This document shows, one piece after another, positions 37,000-45,566 of a stretch of 64,000 bases of DNA (positions are counted from its first letter, which is position 1; every line of letters starts with the position of its first letter). The stretch spans positions 1 to 64,000 of the forward strand of contig NZ_AEUD01000012.1 in the NCBI RefSeq assembly GCF_000192435.1, in the 5' to 3' direction. This DNA is from Gordonia neofelifaecis NRRL B-59395 (GTDB lineage: Bacteria; Actinomycetota; Actinomycetes; Mycobacteriales; Mycobacteriaceae). Both the position numbers and the translations under genes were made by a program. The notes below the pieces were generated by a model. That model had not been told where the DNA came from. It was given only the letters and a program-made list of their open reading frames with translations, and did not search any database.

Positions 37000-38481
37000 T
37001 CAGACCGGCGCAGGCGGCTGGCCCGGCACGTCGAAGCCCGCGGTGTCGATGCGCGGGAGCACGAACCAGAAGCGCGCACCGGCACCCGGTGCCGTGTCCA
37101 CGCCGACGCGGCCGCCGTGGGCGTCGACGAGCGCGGCCACGATGGACAGTCCGAGCCCGTTACCCGCGCCCGGCACGTCGCGATGCCGGGAGTCGTCGCC
37201 GCGATAGAAGCGCTCGAAGACGTGCTCGGCATCCTCGGCCGTCATGCCGGGTCCGTCGTCGGCGACGGTCACCCGGACTTCGGTGGGCGCGGACTCGACC
37301 GACACCTGGATGTGCGCATCGGGACCGGCGTGGGCGACTGCATTCCCGACGAGATTGCGGACCACCTGGGTCAGTCGCGACGGATCGCCGGAGATCACCG
37401 GGTCGCCGGTCTGTGCGGGGACGTCGAACGCGATGTCGGCGCCCGGCGACCCGGCGCGCGCCGCCTCAACCGCGTCCTCGACGAGCGGCACCATCTCGAC
37501 CTCCCCGCGGCTCAGCGGTCGCTGTGCGTCGAGTCGGGCGAGCATCAGCAGATCCTCGACGAGCAGACTCATCCGATCAGCCTCCGACGAGATGCGGCGC
37601 ACCGCGTCGTCGGAGTCCACGGCGCCCATCGCCATCAGTTCCGAGAACCCCTTGATCGAGGTCAGCGGGGTACGGAGCTCGTGTGACGCGTCCGCCACGA
37701 AGCGGCGCATCTTCTCCTCCGACTGCCACGCCTGCCGTTCCGAACGGGCGGTTGCGGCGAACGCCGACTGAATCTGCGTCAGCATCGCGTTCACCGACCG
37801 TCCCAGACTCCCGACCTCGGTGTTCGCCGGGGCCTCGGCGACACGCTGATGCAGGTCGCCGCCGGCGATGGCGTGCGCGGTCTCCTCCACCCGCCGCAGC
37901 GGCCGCAGACTCGACCGCACCAAGAGATAGCTCAGCACACCGATGACGATCACGACGACCGTTCCGATGCCGACCTGCAGCCAGATGAGACGGTTCATCG
38001 TCTCCTGCACGTCGGTCAGCGGGATCGCGACGATTGTGGATCCGAAGTCCGACTGCCGCTTGATGACCCGCCACTGCGGACCCGAGTCGACCGACTTCAC
38101 CGTCACCGGCGAGGCGTCGCCGTCGGGCAGCGAACTGAGGTCGGGGCTCGAGGTGAAGTCGCTGATGGTGAGCGTCATTCCGTCGGGCAGCGTCGTCGAG
38201 ACATAGTACTGCGACGGCGGACGCTTGGGTCCGGGCGGACCCGTCCGGTGATCGTCGGACATGTCGCGCGGACGCGCCCACCCGTTCACCGCATCCTGCA
38301 GGCCCTCATCCGTGCGGGAGATCAGGTTGCCGCGCATCGCGGAGGTGACCGCCAGCCCGGAGAAGACCAGCCCGAGCGCGACCAGCAACGCGGTGAGGAA
38401 GACCAGGGAGATGCGCAGCGGCACGCCGCGTCTGCGGGCCCGCTGGGGCGCCCGCGGCGGAGCGGTGGACGGACTCGACAT
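37000..38481 (-). CDS. phoR: Two-component sensor histidine kinase PhoR
   Basis: A 493-aa membrane sensor kinase. Two membrane helices (about 22-48 and 165-187) bracket an extracytoplasmic sensor of about 115 residues. HAMP follows (RSSLRPLRRVEETAHAIAGGDL), then HisKA with the phospho-acceptor His in FVADASHELRTPLTSIKG, and HATPase boxes NLVGNAVAHAG, VADDGPGM and GNGLGLSIV. ATG 38481 begins two bases after the phoP stop, with GGGAG upstream; GTG 38487 overlaps phoP and is less likely. It phosphorylates PhoP. The signal (pH, phosphate or metal) cannot be read here; the sensor is poorly conserved in the family. Confidence 0.93.
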   Translation of the reverse strand: MSSPSTAPPRAPQRARRRGVPLRISLVFLTALLVALGLVFSGLAVTSAMRGNLISRTDEGLQDAVNGWARPRDMSDDHRTGPPGPKRPPSQYYVSTTLPDGMTLTISDFTSSPDLSSLPDGDASPVTVKSVDSGPQWRVIKRQSDFGSTIVAIPLTDVQETMNRLIWLQVGIGTVVVIVIGVLSYLLVRSSLRPLRRVEETAHAIAGGDLHQRVAEAPANTEVGSLGRSVNAMLTQIQSAFAATARSERQAWQSEEKMRRFVADASHELRTPLTSIKGFSELMAMGAVDSDDAVRRISSEADRMSLLVEDLLMLARLDAQRPLSRGEVEMVPLVEDAVEAARAGSPGADIAFDVPAQTGDPVISGDPSRLTQVVRNLVGNAVAHAGPDAHIQVSVESAPTEVRVTVADDGPGMTAEDAEHVFERFYRGDDSRHRDVPGAGNGLGLSIVAALVDAHGGRVGVDTAPGAGARFWFVLPRIDTAGFDVPGQPPAPV

Positions 38482-38483
38482 GG

Positions 38484-39191
38484 TCACTCCCGCGGTTCGC
38501 GCATCACATAGCCCACACCGCGGAGGGTGTGGATGAGCCGCTTGGGACCTGTGTCGACCTTACGGCGCAGGTACGACACGTACGATTCGACGACGTTCAC
38601 GTCGCCGCCGAAGTCGTAGCTCCAGACATGGTCGAGGATCCGGGGCTTCGACAGGACGGTTCCCGCATTCACCATGAAATACCGCAGGAGTGTGAACTCG
38701 GTCGGCGACAGCGAGACCAGTTCGCCGTTCTTGAAGACCTCGTGCGTCTCGTCGTCGAGTTCGAGGTCGGAGAAGACGATCCGCGTCGGCTCCTCGTCGC
38801 CCACCCCGAAGCCGCTGCGGCGCAGCAGGACTGCCAGTCGAGCCACCACCTCTTCCAGACTGAACGGCTTGGTGACGTAGTCGTCGCCGCCGATGGTCAG
38901 TCCGTTCACCTTGTCCTCCACAGAGTCCCGTGCGGAGAGGAACAGAGCCGGTGCATCGATGCCGTCGGCGCGCAGTCTGCGCAGCAGACCGAAGCCGTCC
39001 ATTCCCGGCATCATCACGTCGAGTACCAAGATGTCGGGCTTGAAAGTCCGGACCACGTCGAGGGCGCGAGGCCCGTCCGCGGCCGCGACCACTTCGTAGC
39101 CCTGGAATTTCAGCGACACCGACAACAGTTCCCTGATGTTCTCCTCATCGTCGACGACGAGGACTTTGGCGGGTTTGTCAGCAGAGGTCAT
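38484..39191 (-). CDS. phoP: Two-component response regulator PhoP (OmpR family)
   Basis: A 235-aa OmpR-type regulator. The receiver domain (about 10-120) has the acidic pocket VVDDEEN, phospho-Asp in LVLDVMMPGMDGF, the Ser switch in FLSARDS, and Lys in YVTKPFSLEE. The winged-helix domain carries LSPTEFTLLRYFMVNAGTVL and YDFGGDVNVVESYVSYLRRK. These segments match, from memory, M. tuberculosis PhoP almost residue for residue, which supports the name over other OmpR paralogues. ATG 39191 is the first in-frame ATG before the receiver. It is divergent from a multicopper oxidase with a tandem repeat between them. Confidence 0.95.
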   Translation of the reverse strand: MTSADKPAKVLVVDDEENIRELLSVSLKFQGYEVVAAADGPRALDVVRTFKPDILVLDVMMPGMDGFGLLRRLRADGIDAPALFLSARDSVEDKVNGLTIGGDDYVTKPFSLEEVVARLAVLLRRSGFGVGDEEPTRIVFSDLELDDETHEVFKNGELVSLSPTEFTLLRYFMVNAGTVLSKPRILDHVWSYDFGGDVNVVESYVSYLRRKVDTGPKRLIHTLRGVGYVMREPRE

Positions 39192-39308
39192 GCCCTCAGC
39201 TTGCCCCCTCCTCCGGAGGTTCGACTGGTAAACGCCTGGGAGGGTTCTGTGAGCGACGGTCCCGCCCGACAAGCGCGCGTCGGGACGACCGACGACGCAC
39301 CCTCCGAT

Positions 39309-39344
39309 CTTCACCGAAGCTTGAGTCTTCACCGAAGCTTGAGG
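39309..39344. promoter_or_regulatory. Tandem 18-base direct repeat between phoP and the multicopper oxidase
   Basis: TCTTCACCGAAGCTTGAG occurs twice head-to-tail (39309-39326 and 39327-39344) without a mismatch. Each unit contains the small palindrome CTTC-ACC-GAAG. It lies 71-106 bases before the oxidase start and 118-153 before phoP, as expected for an activator site. The TTCACC core recalls Streptomyces PHO-box half-sites, but the 18-base period differs from the canonical 11. Confidence 0.65.
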
Positions 39345-39414
39345 AAACGGCACCGAGCATCTTGATCTCGTCCGGGCATGGTGAGAACCAGCTGCTCCCC
39401 CGAGACGAGGACCC

Positions 39415-40995
39415 ATGACTGCGAAGCCCGGTGCTCCATCGCCTACGACGCCGAAGGCGGTCGACTCCGTGACCCGACGCTCCTTCCTGACTGCTGTCGC
39501 CCTCACCGGGGCTGCGACCGTCGCCGCCTGCACCAGGACGGCCGAGCCCGCCGGCCCGCCGGCCGCGACTTCGGATCGCGGTGTCGTCGCGGCCGCCGAA
39601 CGGGCACGACCGCACACCGGGCGCACGGTCGAGGCGACACTGAGAGCCGCCGAGTCGGAGATCGACCTCGGCGGCGGAGTCCGTGCGAGGACACTCGCGT
39701 ACAACGGATCGGTCCCCGGCCCACTACTGCGCGCCGATGTCGGCGACGAGCTCTCGGTGAACGTCGAGAATCGGCTTCCGAAGGCGACCTCGATGCACTG
39801 GCACGGCATCGCCCTGCGCAACGACATGGACGGTGCCGCGCCCGCGACGCCCGACATCGCCTCCGGCGACGACTTCACCTACCGCTTCTCCCTCCCCCAT
39901 CCGGGCACCTACTGGGCGCATCCGCACGTCGGCATGGACACCGATTACGGCCTGTACCTGCCGCTGATCGTCGACGATCCGGCCGACCCCGGCCGGTACG
40001 ACGCCGAGTGGACAGTCGTCCTCGACGACTGGACCAGCGGCGTCGGCAAGAGCCCCGAGCAGATCCTCGAAGGTCTCCGACCCGCCGGGTCGACCGGTGG
40101 CCACGGCTCCATGGACCACAGCGGAATGGACATGGGCGGAATGGATATGAGCACCGGAGACATGGCCGGGATGGGCATGAACTCGAGCGATCTGCTCGGC
40201 GGCGACGCCGGTGACGTCACCTACCCCCACTACTTGATCAACGGGCGGGTGGAGACCGACCCGTCGGTGATGCGCGCGCGGCCCGGCGAACGGGTCCGCC
40301 TCCGGATCATCAATGCCGCCGCCGACACCGCGTTCCGCGTCGCGCTCGGCGGACACACCATGACGCTCACGCACACCGACGGCTTCCCGATCGTGCCGAC
40401 TCCGACCGCGGCGGTCCTCGTCGGCATGGGCGAGCGGTACGACGCGATCGTCACGGTCGGCGACGGCGCGTTCCCGCTCATCGCACAGCCGGAGGGTAAG
40501 TCCGGCCGGGCCCGGGCCGTTCTGACCACGGCACCGAACACCGACGTCACCACGGCACAGGCGGCCGCCGAACTCTCCGGGCCGGTGACCACCGCGTACG
40601 GTCTGCGCGCCCTCGACTCGGTCGCCCTGCCCGCCCAACGCCCCGACGTGGAGCTGACCGCTCGGCTGACCGGGTCGATGATGGCCTACGACTGGGCGAT
40701 CAACGGGCAGCGCTATCCGGACGTCACCCCGATGCGCGTGACCCAGGGGCAGGCCGTGCGCCTCACCTTCGTCAACGAGTCGTCGATGTGGCATCCCGTG
40801 CACCTGCACGGCCACACCTTCGCCTTGCGCCGCGCCGACGGCGTGCCCGGCGCACGCAAGGACACCGTCAACGTGCTTCCCCGGTCGTCAGTGTCTGTCG
40901 ACCTCGTCGCCGACAATCCCGGCGCGTGGATGCTCCACTGCCACAACGGATACCACATGGACTCCGGAATGATGACCCGCCTCGACGTCGGCTGA
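39415..40995 (+). CDS. Tat-exported multicopper oxidase with Met-rich insert (CopA/CueO/McoA type)
   Basis: A 526-aa three-cupredoxin-domain oxidase. The N-terminus has a Tat motif TRRSFLTAV and a Cys at the end of the hydrophobic stretch (TVAAC, about 39), so it is probably a Tat lipoprotein. Copper-site motifs are complete: HWHGIALRN, YWAHPHVG, WHPVHLHGHTF and the T1 segment WMLHCHNGYHMDSGMM. A Met/His-rich loop near residues 230-260 (GSMDHSGMDMGGMDMS, then MAGMGM) marks copper(I)-oxidising, copper-tolerance enzymes. ATG 39415 has GAGG five bases upstream. Divergent phoPR may regulate it. Confidence 0.93.
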   Translation: MTAKPGAPSPTTPKAVDSVTRRSFLTAVALTGAATVAACTRTAEPAGPPAATSDRGVVAAAERARPHTGRTVEATLRAAESEIDLGGGVRARTLAYNGSVPGPLLRADVGDELSVNVENRLPKATSMHWHGIALRNDMDGAAPATPDIASGDDFTYRFSLPHPGTYWAHPHVGMDTDYGLYLPLIVDDPADPGRYDAEWTVVLDDWTSGVGKSPEQILEGLRPAGSTGGHGSMDHSGMDMGGMDMSTGDMAGMGMNSSDLLGGDAGDVTYPHYLINGRVETDPSVMRARPGERVRLRIINAAADTAFRVALGGHTMTLTHTDGFPIVPTPTAAVLVGMGERYDAIVTVGDGAFPLIAQPEGKSGRARAVLTTAPNTDVTTAQAAAELSGPVTTAYGLRALDSVALPAQRPDVELTARLTGSMMAYDWAINGQRYPDVTPMRVTQGQAVRLTFVNESSMWHPVHLHGHTFALRRADGVPGARKDTVNVLPRSSVSVDLVADNPGAWMLHCHNGYHMDSGMMTRLDVG

Positions 40996-41006
40996 GGATC
41001 GCCCGG

Positions 41007-42182
41007 TCAGCCGTGCTCGCGCATCAACGGCGACGGGAATCCGGGGGTCGGACGGTCCTCGCCCAACCAGTGCGAGAGCTCGTCGGCCCGCTCGGCGAAC
41101 GCCCTCGACGCGTCGGCCGGCAGATCCTCGAGCGGGATGACCCGAACACCGTCGTCGGCCAGCACCCACCCGCCGACGATCCGCCCGTCCCACCACGCGG
41201 TCTGGCCGCCGTTGCCGTTGCGATCGAACAACTGCGGACCGTGACCGCCCAGGTAGAAGTCGCGCTCCTTCCAGCCCATGGTGGTCGGATCGAGCCCGGC
41301 CAGAAGCAGCGCTCGGGGCTCCACCGGCTCGACCTGCGCCAGGTCGTCGGACATGAGGTAACCGACCGCGCCCGAGTCCAGCTCCACCTCGGTGACCGGC
41401 AGCGAGGCGAGCGCCTTGCGCACCGCGGACTTGGTGGTGCCGAGCCACCAGACGAGATCGGTCTCGGTTCCGGGCCCGTACTGCCGCAGCCACCGCTCGA
41501 TCAGTTCCGCGTGTCCGACCGGCGGTTCGACGTGGGCCAGCGGCTCGCCGAGCCAGGTCTCCATGGACGTCCAAGTCGGCCGCGACCGATGCCAGTCGGC
41601 CGCATTGACGCCGCGGACCACATCGCCTCGCGCGGCCAGATAGTTCAGCAGCCGAGGCAGCATCGGAGACGGGCCGCCGTACGACTTGTGCTCATCGCGC
41701 ATGATCTCGATGTCGAACTCGGGCAGCAGCTTCCGCAGCTCGGACGCCGACCGGGACGATCCGTCCGCGAACTGCGCGAGGACCGCCGCACGACCGCGGT
41801 CGATCCAGCCCTCCGGATCGGCGGGACCGTCGTCGCGCCGAAGATCGCGCAGCATGTTGGTGCGCTCCGACGCCGCCACCCGCAGACCGATGGCGCCGAC
41901 GGCATCGGCGAGCACCGGTCGCGTCATCACGAACAGTGTCCGGCGCATCGCCAGCTGCTTCACGACCGACCGGTCGGCGTACAGCGCGTCCTCGACCGCG
42001 TCGGGGCTCGGCGCGCCGCCGCGTGCCCAGACCGACAGGTGCACGGTCGACGGCACCGTCGCATGCAGTCCGACCACCGCGTCCGCCACTTCGGTGACCG
42101 CGTGACCGGCCGATCCGTCGAGCAACTGCCGTCGCTGGAACCGTGCGCGACGCTGGTCGTCGGAGACATGCGGCAAGGTCAT
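41007..42182 (-). CDS. Winged-helix DNA-binding domain protein (AlkZ/DUF1006-like)
   Basis: A 391-aa member of the HTH_42 superfamily, which includes the DNA glycosylases AlkZ/AlkX. Recognisable segments are RQLLDGSAGHAVTEVADAVVGLHATVPSTVHLSVWAR near the start, AMRRTLFVMTR, and QTAWWDGRIVGGW near the C-terminus. The region around GGQTAWWDG is where AlkZ-type enzymes place catalytic glutamines, but I cannot confirm a QxQ motif here, so glycosylase activity is uncertain. It is convergent with the oxidase, 11 bases apart, and overlaps RidA by ATGA. Confidence 0.82.
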   Translation of the reverse strand: MTLPHVSDDQRRARFQRRQLLDGSAGHAVTEVADAVVGLHATVPSTVHLSVWARGGAPSPDAVEDALYADRSVVKQLAMRRTLFVMTRPVLADAVGAIGLRVAASERTNMLRDLRRDDGPADPEGWIDRGRAAVLAQFADGSSRSASELRKLLPEFDIEIMRDEHKSYGGPSPMLPRLLNYLAARGDVVRGVNAADWHRSRPTWTSMETWLGEPLAHVEPPVGHAELIERWLRQYGPGTETDLVWWLGTTKSAVRKALASLPVTEVELDSGAVGYLMSDDLAQVEPVEPRALLLAGLDPTTMGWKERDFYLGGHGPQLFDRNGNGGQTAWWDGRIVGGWVLADDGVRVIPLEDLPADASRAFAERADELSHWLGEDRPTPGFPSPLMREHG

Positions 42183-42586
42183 CGAGGCTCAACCCCCAGC
42201 GCGACCACCGCTTCGAGCTCGACCCGCTGACCCGGATAGGGCAGCGCCGAGACCCCGAGCACGATCGCCGGCGGCGTCGCACCGTCGAAGATCGCATCGA
42301 GTGCGAACCACACCGCGCCGAGCACCTCGCCGTCGATCGTGGCGACGTAGACGGTGAGCTTCACGATGTCGGCGCGCCCGGCGCCCCGTTCGTCGAGCAG
42401 CTCGTCGAGGCATTCGACCACGCGATCGACCTGCGCGAGCGGATCGCCCGCCGCCACGACCGCCCCGTGCCGGTCCAGCGGTGACAGACCCGCGGTGTAG
42501 ATGAGCGAATGCGGCGCCACCTGGGCGCCGTACGCGAACCCTCCGTCGTGCAGCCGCGCCGAACGGAAGTACTCCGGACCCGTCAT
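42179..42586 (-). CDS. RidA/YjgF family protein (reactive enamine/imine deaminase)
   Basis: A 135-aa RidA-family protein, expected to form trimers and to hydrolyse reactive 2-aminoacrylate-type imines or act as a related subfamily enzyme. Segments APHSLIYTAGLSPLDRHG, DIVKLTVYVATID and PPAIVLGVSALPYPGQRVELEAV match the family; the critical Arg of archetypal RidA (in a Pro-x-R-x-x position) is replaced by the AIVLGVSAL context, so it may belong to another Rid subgroup. It shares ATGA overlaps with genes on both sides, forming a tightly coupled three-gene operon. Confidence 0.88.
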   Translation of the reverse strand: MTGPEYFRSARLHDGGFAYGAQVAPHSLIYTAGLSPLDRHGAVVAAGDPLAQVDRVVECLDELLDERGAGRADIVKLTVYVATIDGEVLGAVWFALDAIFDGATPPAIVLGVSALPYPGQRVELEAVVALGVEPR

Positions 42587-44163
42587 CGGAAGCTCAGCAC
42601 CTCATCTCCCCACGCTCGCAGAATGTTGTCATCGAGGCCTTCCACCGGGGTGTCCTCGGTACCGCCGATCAGCAGCGAGCTGTGACGCTGCGGAACGTAC
42701 GCCTCCCACACCGCGTGGCCGTCCTCACCGGTGTTCGGATCGCCGTCCGCGGCGAAACCCAGCCAGCGGTACTGCATCCGGTGCCGCACCTTCTCCCCGG
42801 TGGCCCGACCGCCGAGAGCGTACATCGGATCGCGTTTGGACGACGCCGGATTCCCCCAGACGTACGGCACCTCGGTGGCATGCGCGGCGCCGTACCCCAG
42901 GACGCGGAGAATCGGTGTGGCCCAGTCGAATCGGTACAGATAGACGGGCGCCACCTGTGCGTGCGACTCGGCGATCCACACCGCGGGCATCCGGAATCCG
43001 ATGTCCCGCGAGATCGCCATGCTGCGAACTCCGGACGGCACGTGCTGGTACGACGAGTCGAGGTGGTCGGCCTCCGGCACCCGGAGCGCGGGCCGCTCGA
43101 CGCCGATCAGGGTGAACATCGCGTCCACCCCGTGGTCCTTGACCGGCAGCAGCGGCGTCGACATCCAGCGGAACAGGGACGTCTCGTGCCGGTTGGTGCC
43201 GATGAGCAGGGGCACCCGATGCGCCTCACCGGTCACGATCGCCTCGAGCGGATCGAGCGGAACCAGGTCGCCGTCGACCACCGGCGCGAAGGCGATGGTG
43301 CCCGGGAACCGGTTGGGCACCAGGTTGAAGATCGCCGACGACGCGTTCACCAGGTCCACTGCGGGTGTCCGGCGCAGTTCGCTGCTCTTCACGTATTCCG
43401 GCGGCAACTCGGCGAGCAGCATGTTCGTGTAGCGCTGCGCGCGCTCGGCGTCGTAGACGGTGGTGGCGGGAGAGCTCTGGGCGATCGCCTTGTGGAACAG
43501 GCCCTTCGCCGCGGGAGACGCCAGCAGCGTCGTGACCACGCCCGCGCCCGCGGATTCGCCGAACAGCGTCACGTTGCCGGGATCGCCGCCGAACCGCTCG
43601 ATGTTGTCGCGCACCCAGCCGAGTGCGGCGAGGACGTCGGAGAGACCGCAGTTGGCCTGGAACGTCTCGCCGCCGGACGACAGGTGCCGCAGATCGGTGA
43701 ATCCGAACGCGCCCATCCGGTAGTTCAGGGTGACGATGATGGTCGGCGTCCCCCTGGTCACCGACGACTGGACCAGCGAGCCCGGGTCGTACAGCGGCTG
43801 AGATCCGGCACCGCACAGGTAGGCGCCGCCGTGCACCCACACCATCACCGGAAGACGGCTCTCGGTGCCCGCGACGCCGCGCGGCGTCCCGACATTCAAG
43901 TACAGGCAGTCCTCGTTGGCGAAGGCGTCCGGGCCGAGATCGATCACCTGCATCACCGGCTGCGGACACACCGGCGCATAGTTGCGGGCGTCGACCACCT
44001 CGGTGCGTTCCCGCGGCGGCTGCGCATGCAGCCAACGCCGGGGTCCGGTCGGCCGCGCCGCGTACGCGACGCCGAGCCAGAGGTCGGCGGTTGGAGTGCT
44101 GGTGCCCCGAAGCGGGCCGTAGACGGTGTCGACGACGTGATCGGTGTCAGTCACGTCTGCCAT
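42583..44163 (-). CDS. Type B carboxylesterase
   Basis: A 526-aa alpha/beta hydrolase of the type-B carboxylesterase/lipase family, probably cytoplasmic (no signal peptide at this start). The nucleophile is Ser in TLFGESAGAGVVTTLLASP (about 205), the acid is in LIGTNRHETSLF and the His in YGAAHATEVPYVWGN; the N-terminal NEDCLYLNVGTP and WVHGGAYLCGAGS loops are typical. ATG 44163 is preceded by GGGGG. The long in-frame upstream extension to 44610 is antisense to a better gene and is rejected. First in an operon with RidA and the winged-helix gene. Confidence 0.92.
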   Translation of the reverse strand: MADVTDTDHVVDTVYGPLRGTSTPTADLWLGVAYAARPTGPRRWLHAQPPRERTEVVDARNYAPVCPQPVMQVIDLGPDAFANEDCLYLNVGTPRGVAGTESRLPVMVWVHGGAYLCGAGSQPLYDPGSLVQSSVTRGTPTIIVTLNYRMGAFGFTDLRHLSSGGETFQANCGLSDVLAALGWVRDNIERFGGDPGNVTLFGESAGAGVVTTLLASPAAKGLFHKAIAQSSPATTVYDAERAQRYTNMLLAELPPEYVKSSELRRTPAVDLVNASSAIFNLVPNRFPGTIAFAPVVDGDLVPLDPLEAIVTGEAHRVPLLIGTNRHETSLFRWMSTPLLPVKDHGVDAMFTLIGVERPALRVPEADHLDSSYQHVPSGVRSMAISRDIGFRMPAVWIAESHAQVAPVYLYRFDWATPILRVLGYGAAHATEVPYVWGNPASSKRDPMYALGGRATGEKVRHRMQYRWLGFAADGDPNTGEDGHAVWEAYVPQRHSSLLIGGTEDTPVEGLDDNILRAWGDEVLSFR

Positions 44164-44234
44164 TTTGCCCCCGACCGCGGTGAGTCCGCACGACTTGCCC
44201 GGATGGCCGCCTCGCCCGCCCGTAGCATGGACGC

Positions 44235-44711
44235 ATGACCAGTTCGCTGCCATTGATCCTGCGTGAAGAGCCGTTCTTCGAGGCCACCGAGGTATTCCTG
44301 CCGGAAGCCGTACAGGTCGCGACCATGGAGTTCCCCGAGGTCCGCCTCGACGATCTGCCCGAGATCTTCGACGGGCACTTCCACGAGATCGCCCAGGCCG
44401 GGCCGATCGGCCCCGGATTCGCGGTGTACGACGGCGACGTCTCCGACGAGTTCGACCTGACCATCGGGTTCCCGGTCGCCGGCCCCGCGGACGTCGACGG
44501 CGTCGACAACTGCCTGTTCCCGACCGGCCGCGCGTTGGTGATGTCGCACCTCGGAGGCTTCGACGGACTCGGTTCGGCGTGGGAGTTGCTGATGGAGATG
44601 CACTTCGCACGGGGTGGCGCCGCGCCTCGCGCCGTCGTCGAGATCTATGTGACCGACCCGAGCGTCATCGCGCACGACGACCTCCGCACCGACCTGCTGG
44701 TGCTGCTGTGA
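44235..44711 (+). CDS. GyrI-like/AraC effector-binding-domain protein
   Basis: A 158-aa protein consisting of one SHS2-fold GyrI-like small-molecule-binding domain (LREEPFFEATEVFLPEAVQVATMEF at the start, then a conserved ALVMSHLGGFDGLGSAWELLMEMHF segment with the ligand-pocket Glu, and VVEIYVTDP). No DNA-binding domain is present. Some relatives are cyclopropanoid or xenobiotic hydrolases. ATG 44235 has TAGCAT six bases upstream, predicting a leaderless transcript. It overlaps the next gene by GTGA, so the two are co-translated. Confidence 0.82.
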   Translation: MTSSLPLILREEPFFEATEVFLPEAVQVATMEFPEVRLDDLPEIFDGHFHEIAQAGPIGPGFAVYDGDVSDEFDLTIGFPVAGPADVDGVDNCLFPTGRALVMSHLGGFDGLGSAWELLMEMHFARGGAAPRAVVEIYVTDPSVIAHDDLRTDLLVLL

Positions 44712-45229
44712 GTTCCCCGACCGAAGACGATCTGCCGATCGTCGATCCCGCCCGCGGACTCCGGACGAGCGTCAAACTCTTCGCCGCCGTCCTGCGGACG
44801 CCCGTCGGCCGGTGGACGTCGATCGAACTCGCGCCGCGGATCGACCCGACGCTCCTGCGGATCAGTCGCGGAAAGGTGAGCTCGGGGATGGTGCTGCCGA
44901 CCGCTCTGCTGACGACGATCGGCGCCAAGAGCGGAGCCGAGCGGGTGAACCCGGTGCTCTACTTCCACGACGGCGATGACGTCGTCGTCATCGCCTCGAG
45001 CTACGGTCGCGACACGAACCCGGCGTGGTTCCACAACCTGCGCGCCCACCCGCGAGTTCGGCTCAGCAAGTCCGGCGGCGGTCGGTGGCGGACCGCCGAG
45101 GTCGTCGACGACGAGGCGGAGCTGGCGCGGCTGTGGGCGCTCGCCGACAGCGTGTTCCCGTTGTTCGCCGACTATCGGCGACGAGCGGCGGAGGTCGGTC
45201 GGACGATCCCGGTGATCCGGATCAGCTGA
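44708..45229 (+). CDS. Deazaflavin (F420)-dependent nitroreductase family protein (Ddn-like)
   Basis: A 173-aa flavin/deazaflavin-dependent oxidoreductase of the split-beta-barrel Ddn group. The typical core is visible: LLTTIGAKSGAERVNPVLYFHDGDDVVVIASSYGRDTNPAWFHNLRAHP, with the Lys/Ser of GAKSG and the Asn-Pro-Ala-Trp-Tyr/Phe-His-Asn motif for F420 binding. GTG 44708 overlaps the GyrI-like stop. F420 use is inferred from the family; the two-gene unit looks like a binding protein plus reductase for an unknown compound. Its 3' end overlaps the opposing gene by eight bases. Confidence 0.88.
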   Translation: MSSPTEDDLPIVDPARGLRTSVKLFAAVLRTPVGRWTSIELAPRIDPTLLRISRGKVSSGMVLPTALLTTIGAKSGAERVNPVLYFHDGDDVVVIASSYGRDTNPAWFHNLRAHPRVRLSKSGGGRWRTAEVVDDEAELARLWALADSVFPLFADYRRRAAEVGRTIPVIRIS

Positions 45230-45566
45230 CCTCCCCGTTGGCTTTGGCCAGGTGCGTGATGCGGCGCATCTCGCTCCAGTTGCCGACCAGCGCCATCGGG
45301 TTGTAGAAGAGCATCGAGAAGACACCCCACCAGCCGGCGAGCAGACAGTGCGACTGGGCACCGCGATAGGCCGCCCGGACCTCGTGGATCGAACCCACGA
45401 CGCTCGCATCGGTCCACTGCGCGAGGATCAGCATGCCGGTGTGCTTGCGGAACCGTGCCTGATAGACGACCGGCTGCGGCGGATACCCGAACTGCGGCTG
45501 CTGCGGCGAGGGGTACGGCATCTGCGGCGAGGGCGTCGAATCGTTCACCCGGATACTGGACCACAC
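45222..45566 (-). CDS. Small proline-rich hydrophobic protein with a GWWG motif
   Basis: A 114-aa protein I cannot assign. Residues about 1-35 are Pro/Gln/Tyr-rich (PSPQQPQFGYPPQPVVY). A central conserved-looking part has SHCLLAGWWGVFSMLFYNPMALVGNWSEMRRI, with one moderately hydrophobic segment that may touch the membrane. A GWWG-Asn-Pro-Met pattern recurs in small actinobacterial proteins of unknown function. GTG 45566 is the longest start; GTG 45548 (starting VNDSTPSP) is an alternative. It overlaps the Ddn-like gene tail to tail. Confidence 0.6.
   Translation of the reverse strand: MWSSIRVNDSTPSPQMPYPSPQQPQFGYPPQPVVYQARFRKHTGMLILAQWTDASVVGSIHEVRAAYRGAQSHCLLAGWWGVFSMLFYNPMALVGNWSEMRRITHLAKANGEVS

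Noticed and set aside
44164-44610. N-terminal extension of the carboxylesterase to 675 codons
   Set aside because: It is opposite the GyrI-like gene, Arg/Gly-rich and lacks homology. ATG 44163 has a ribosome site.
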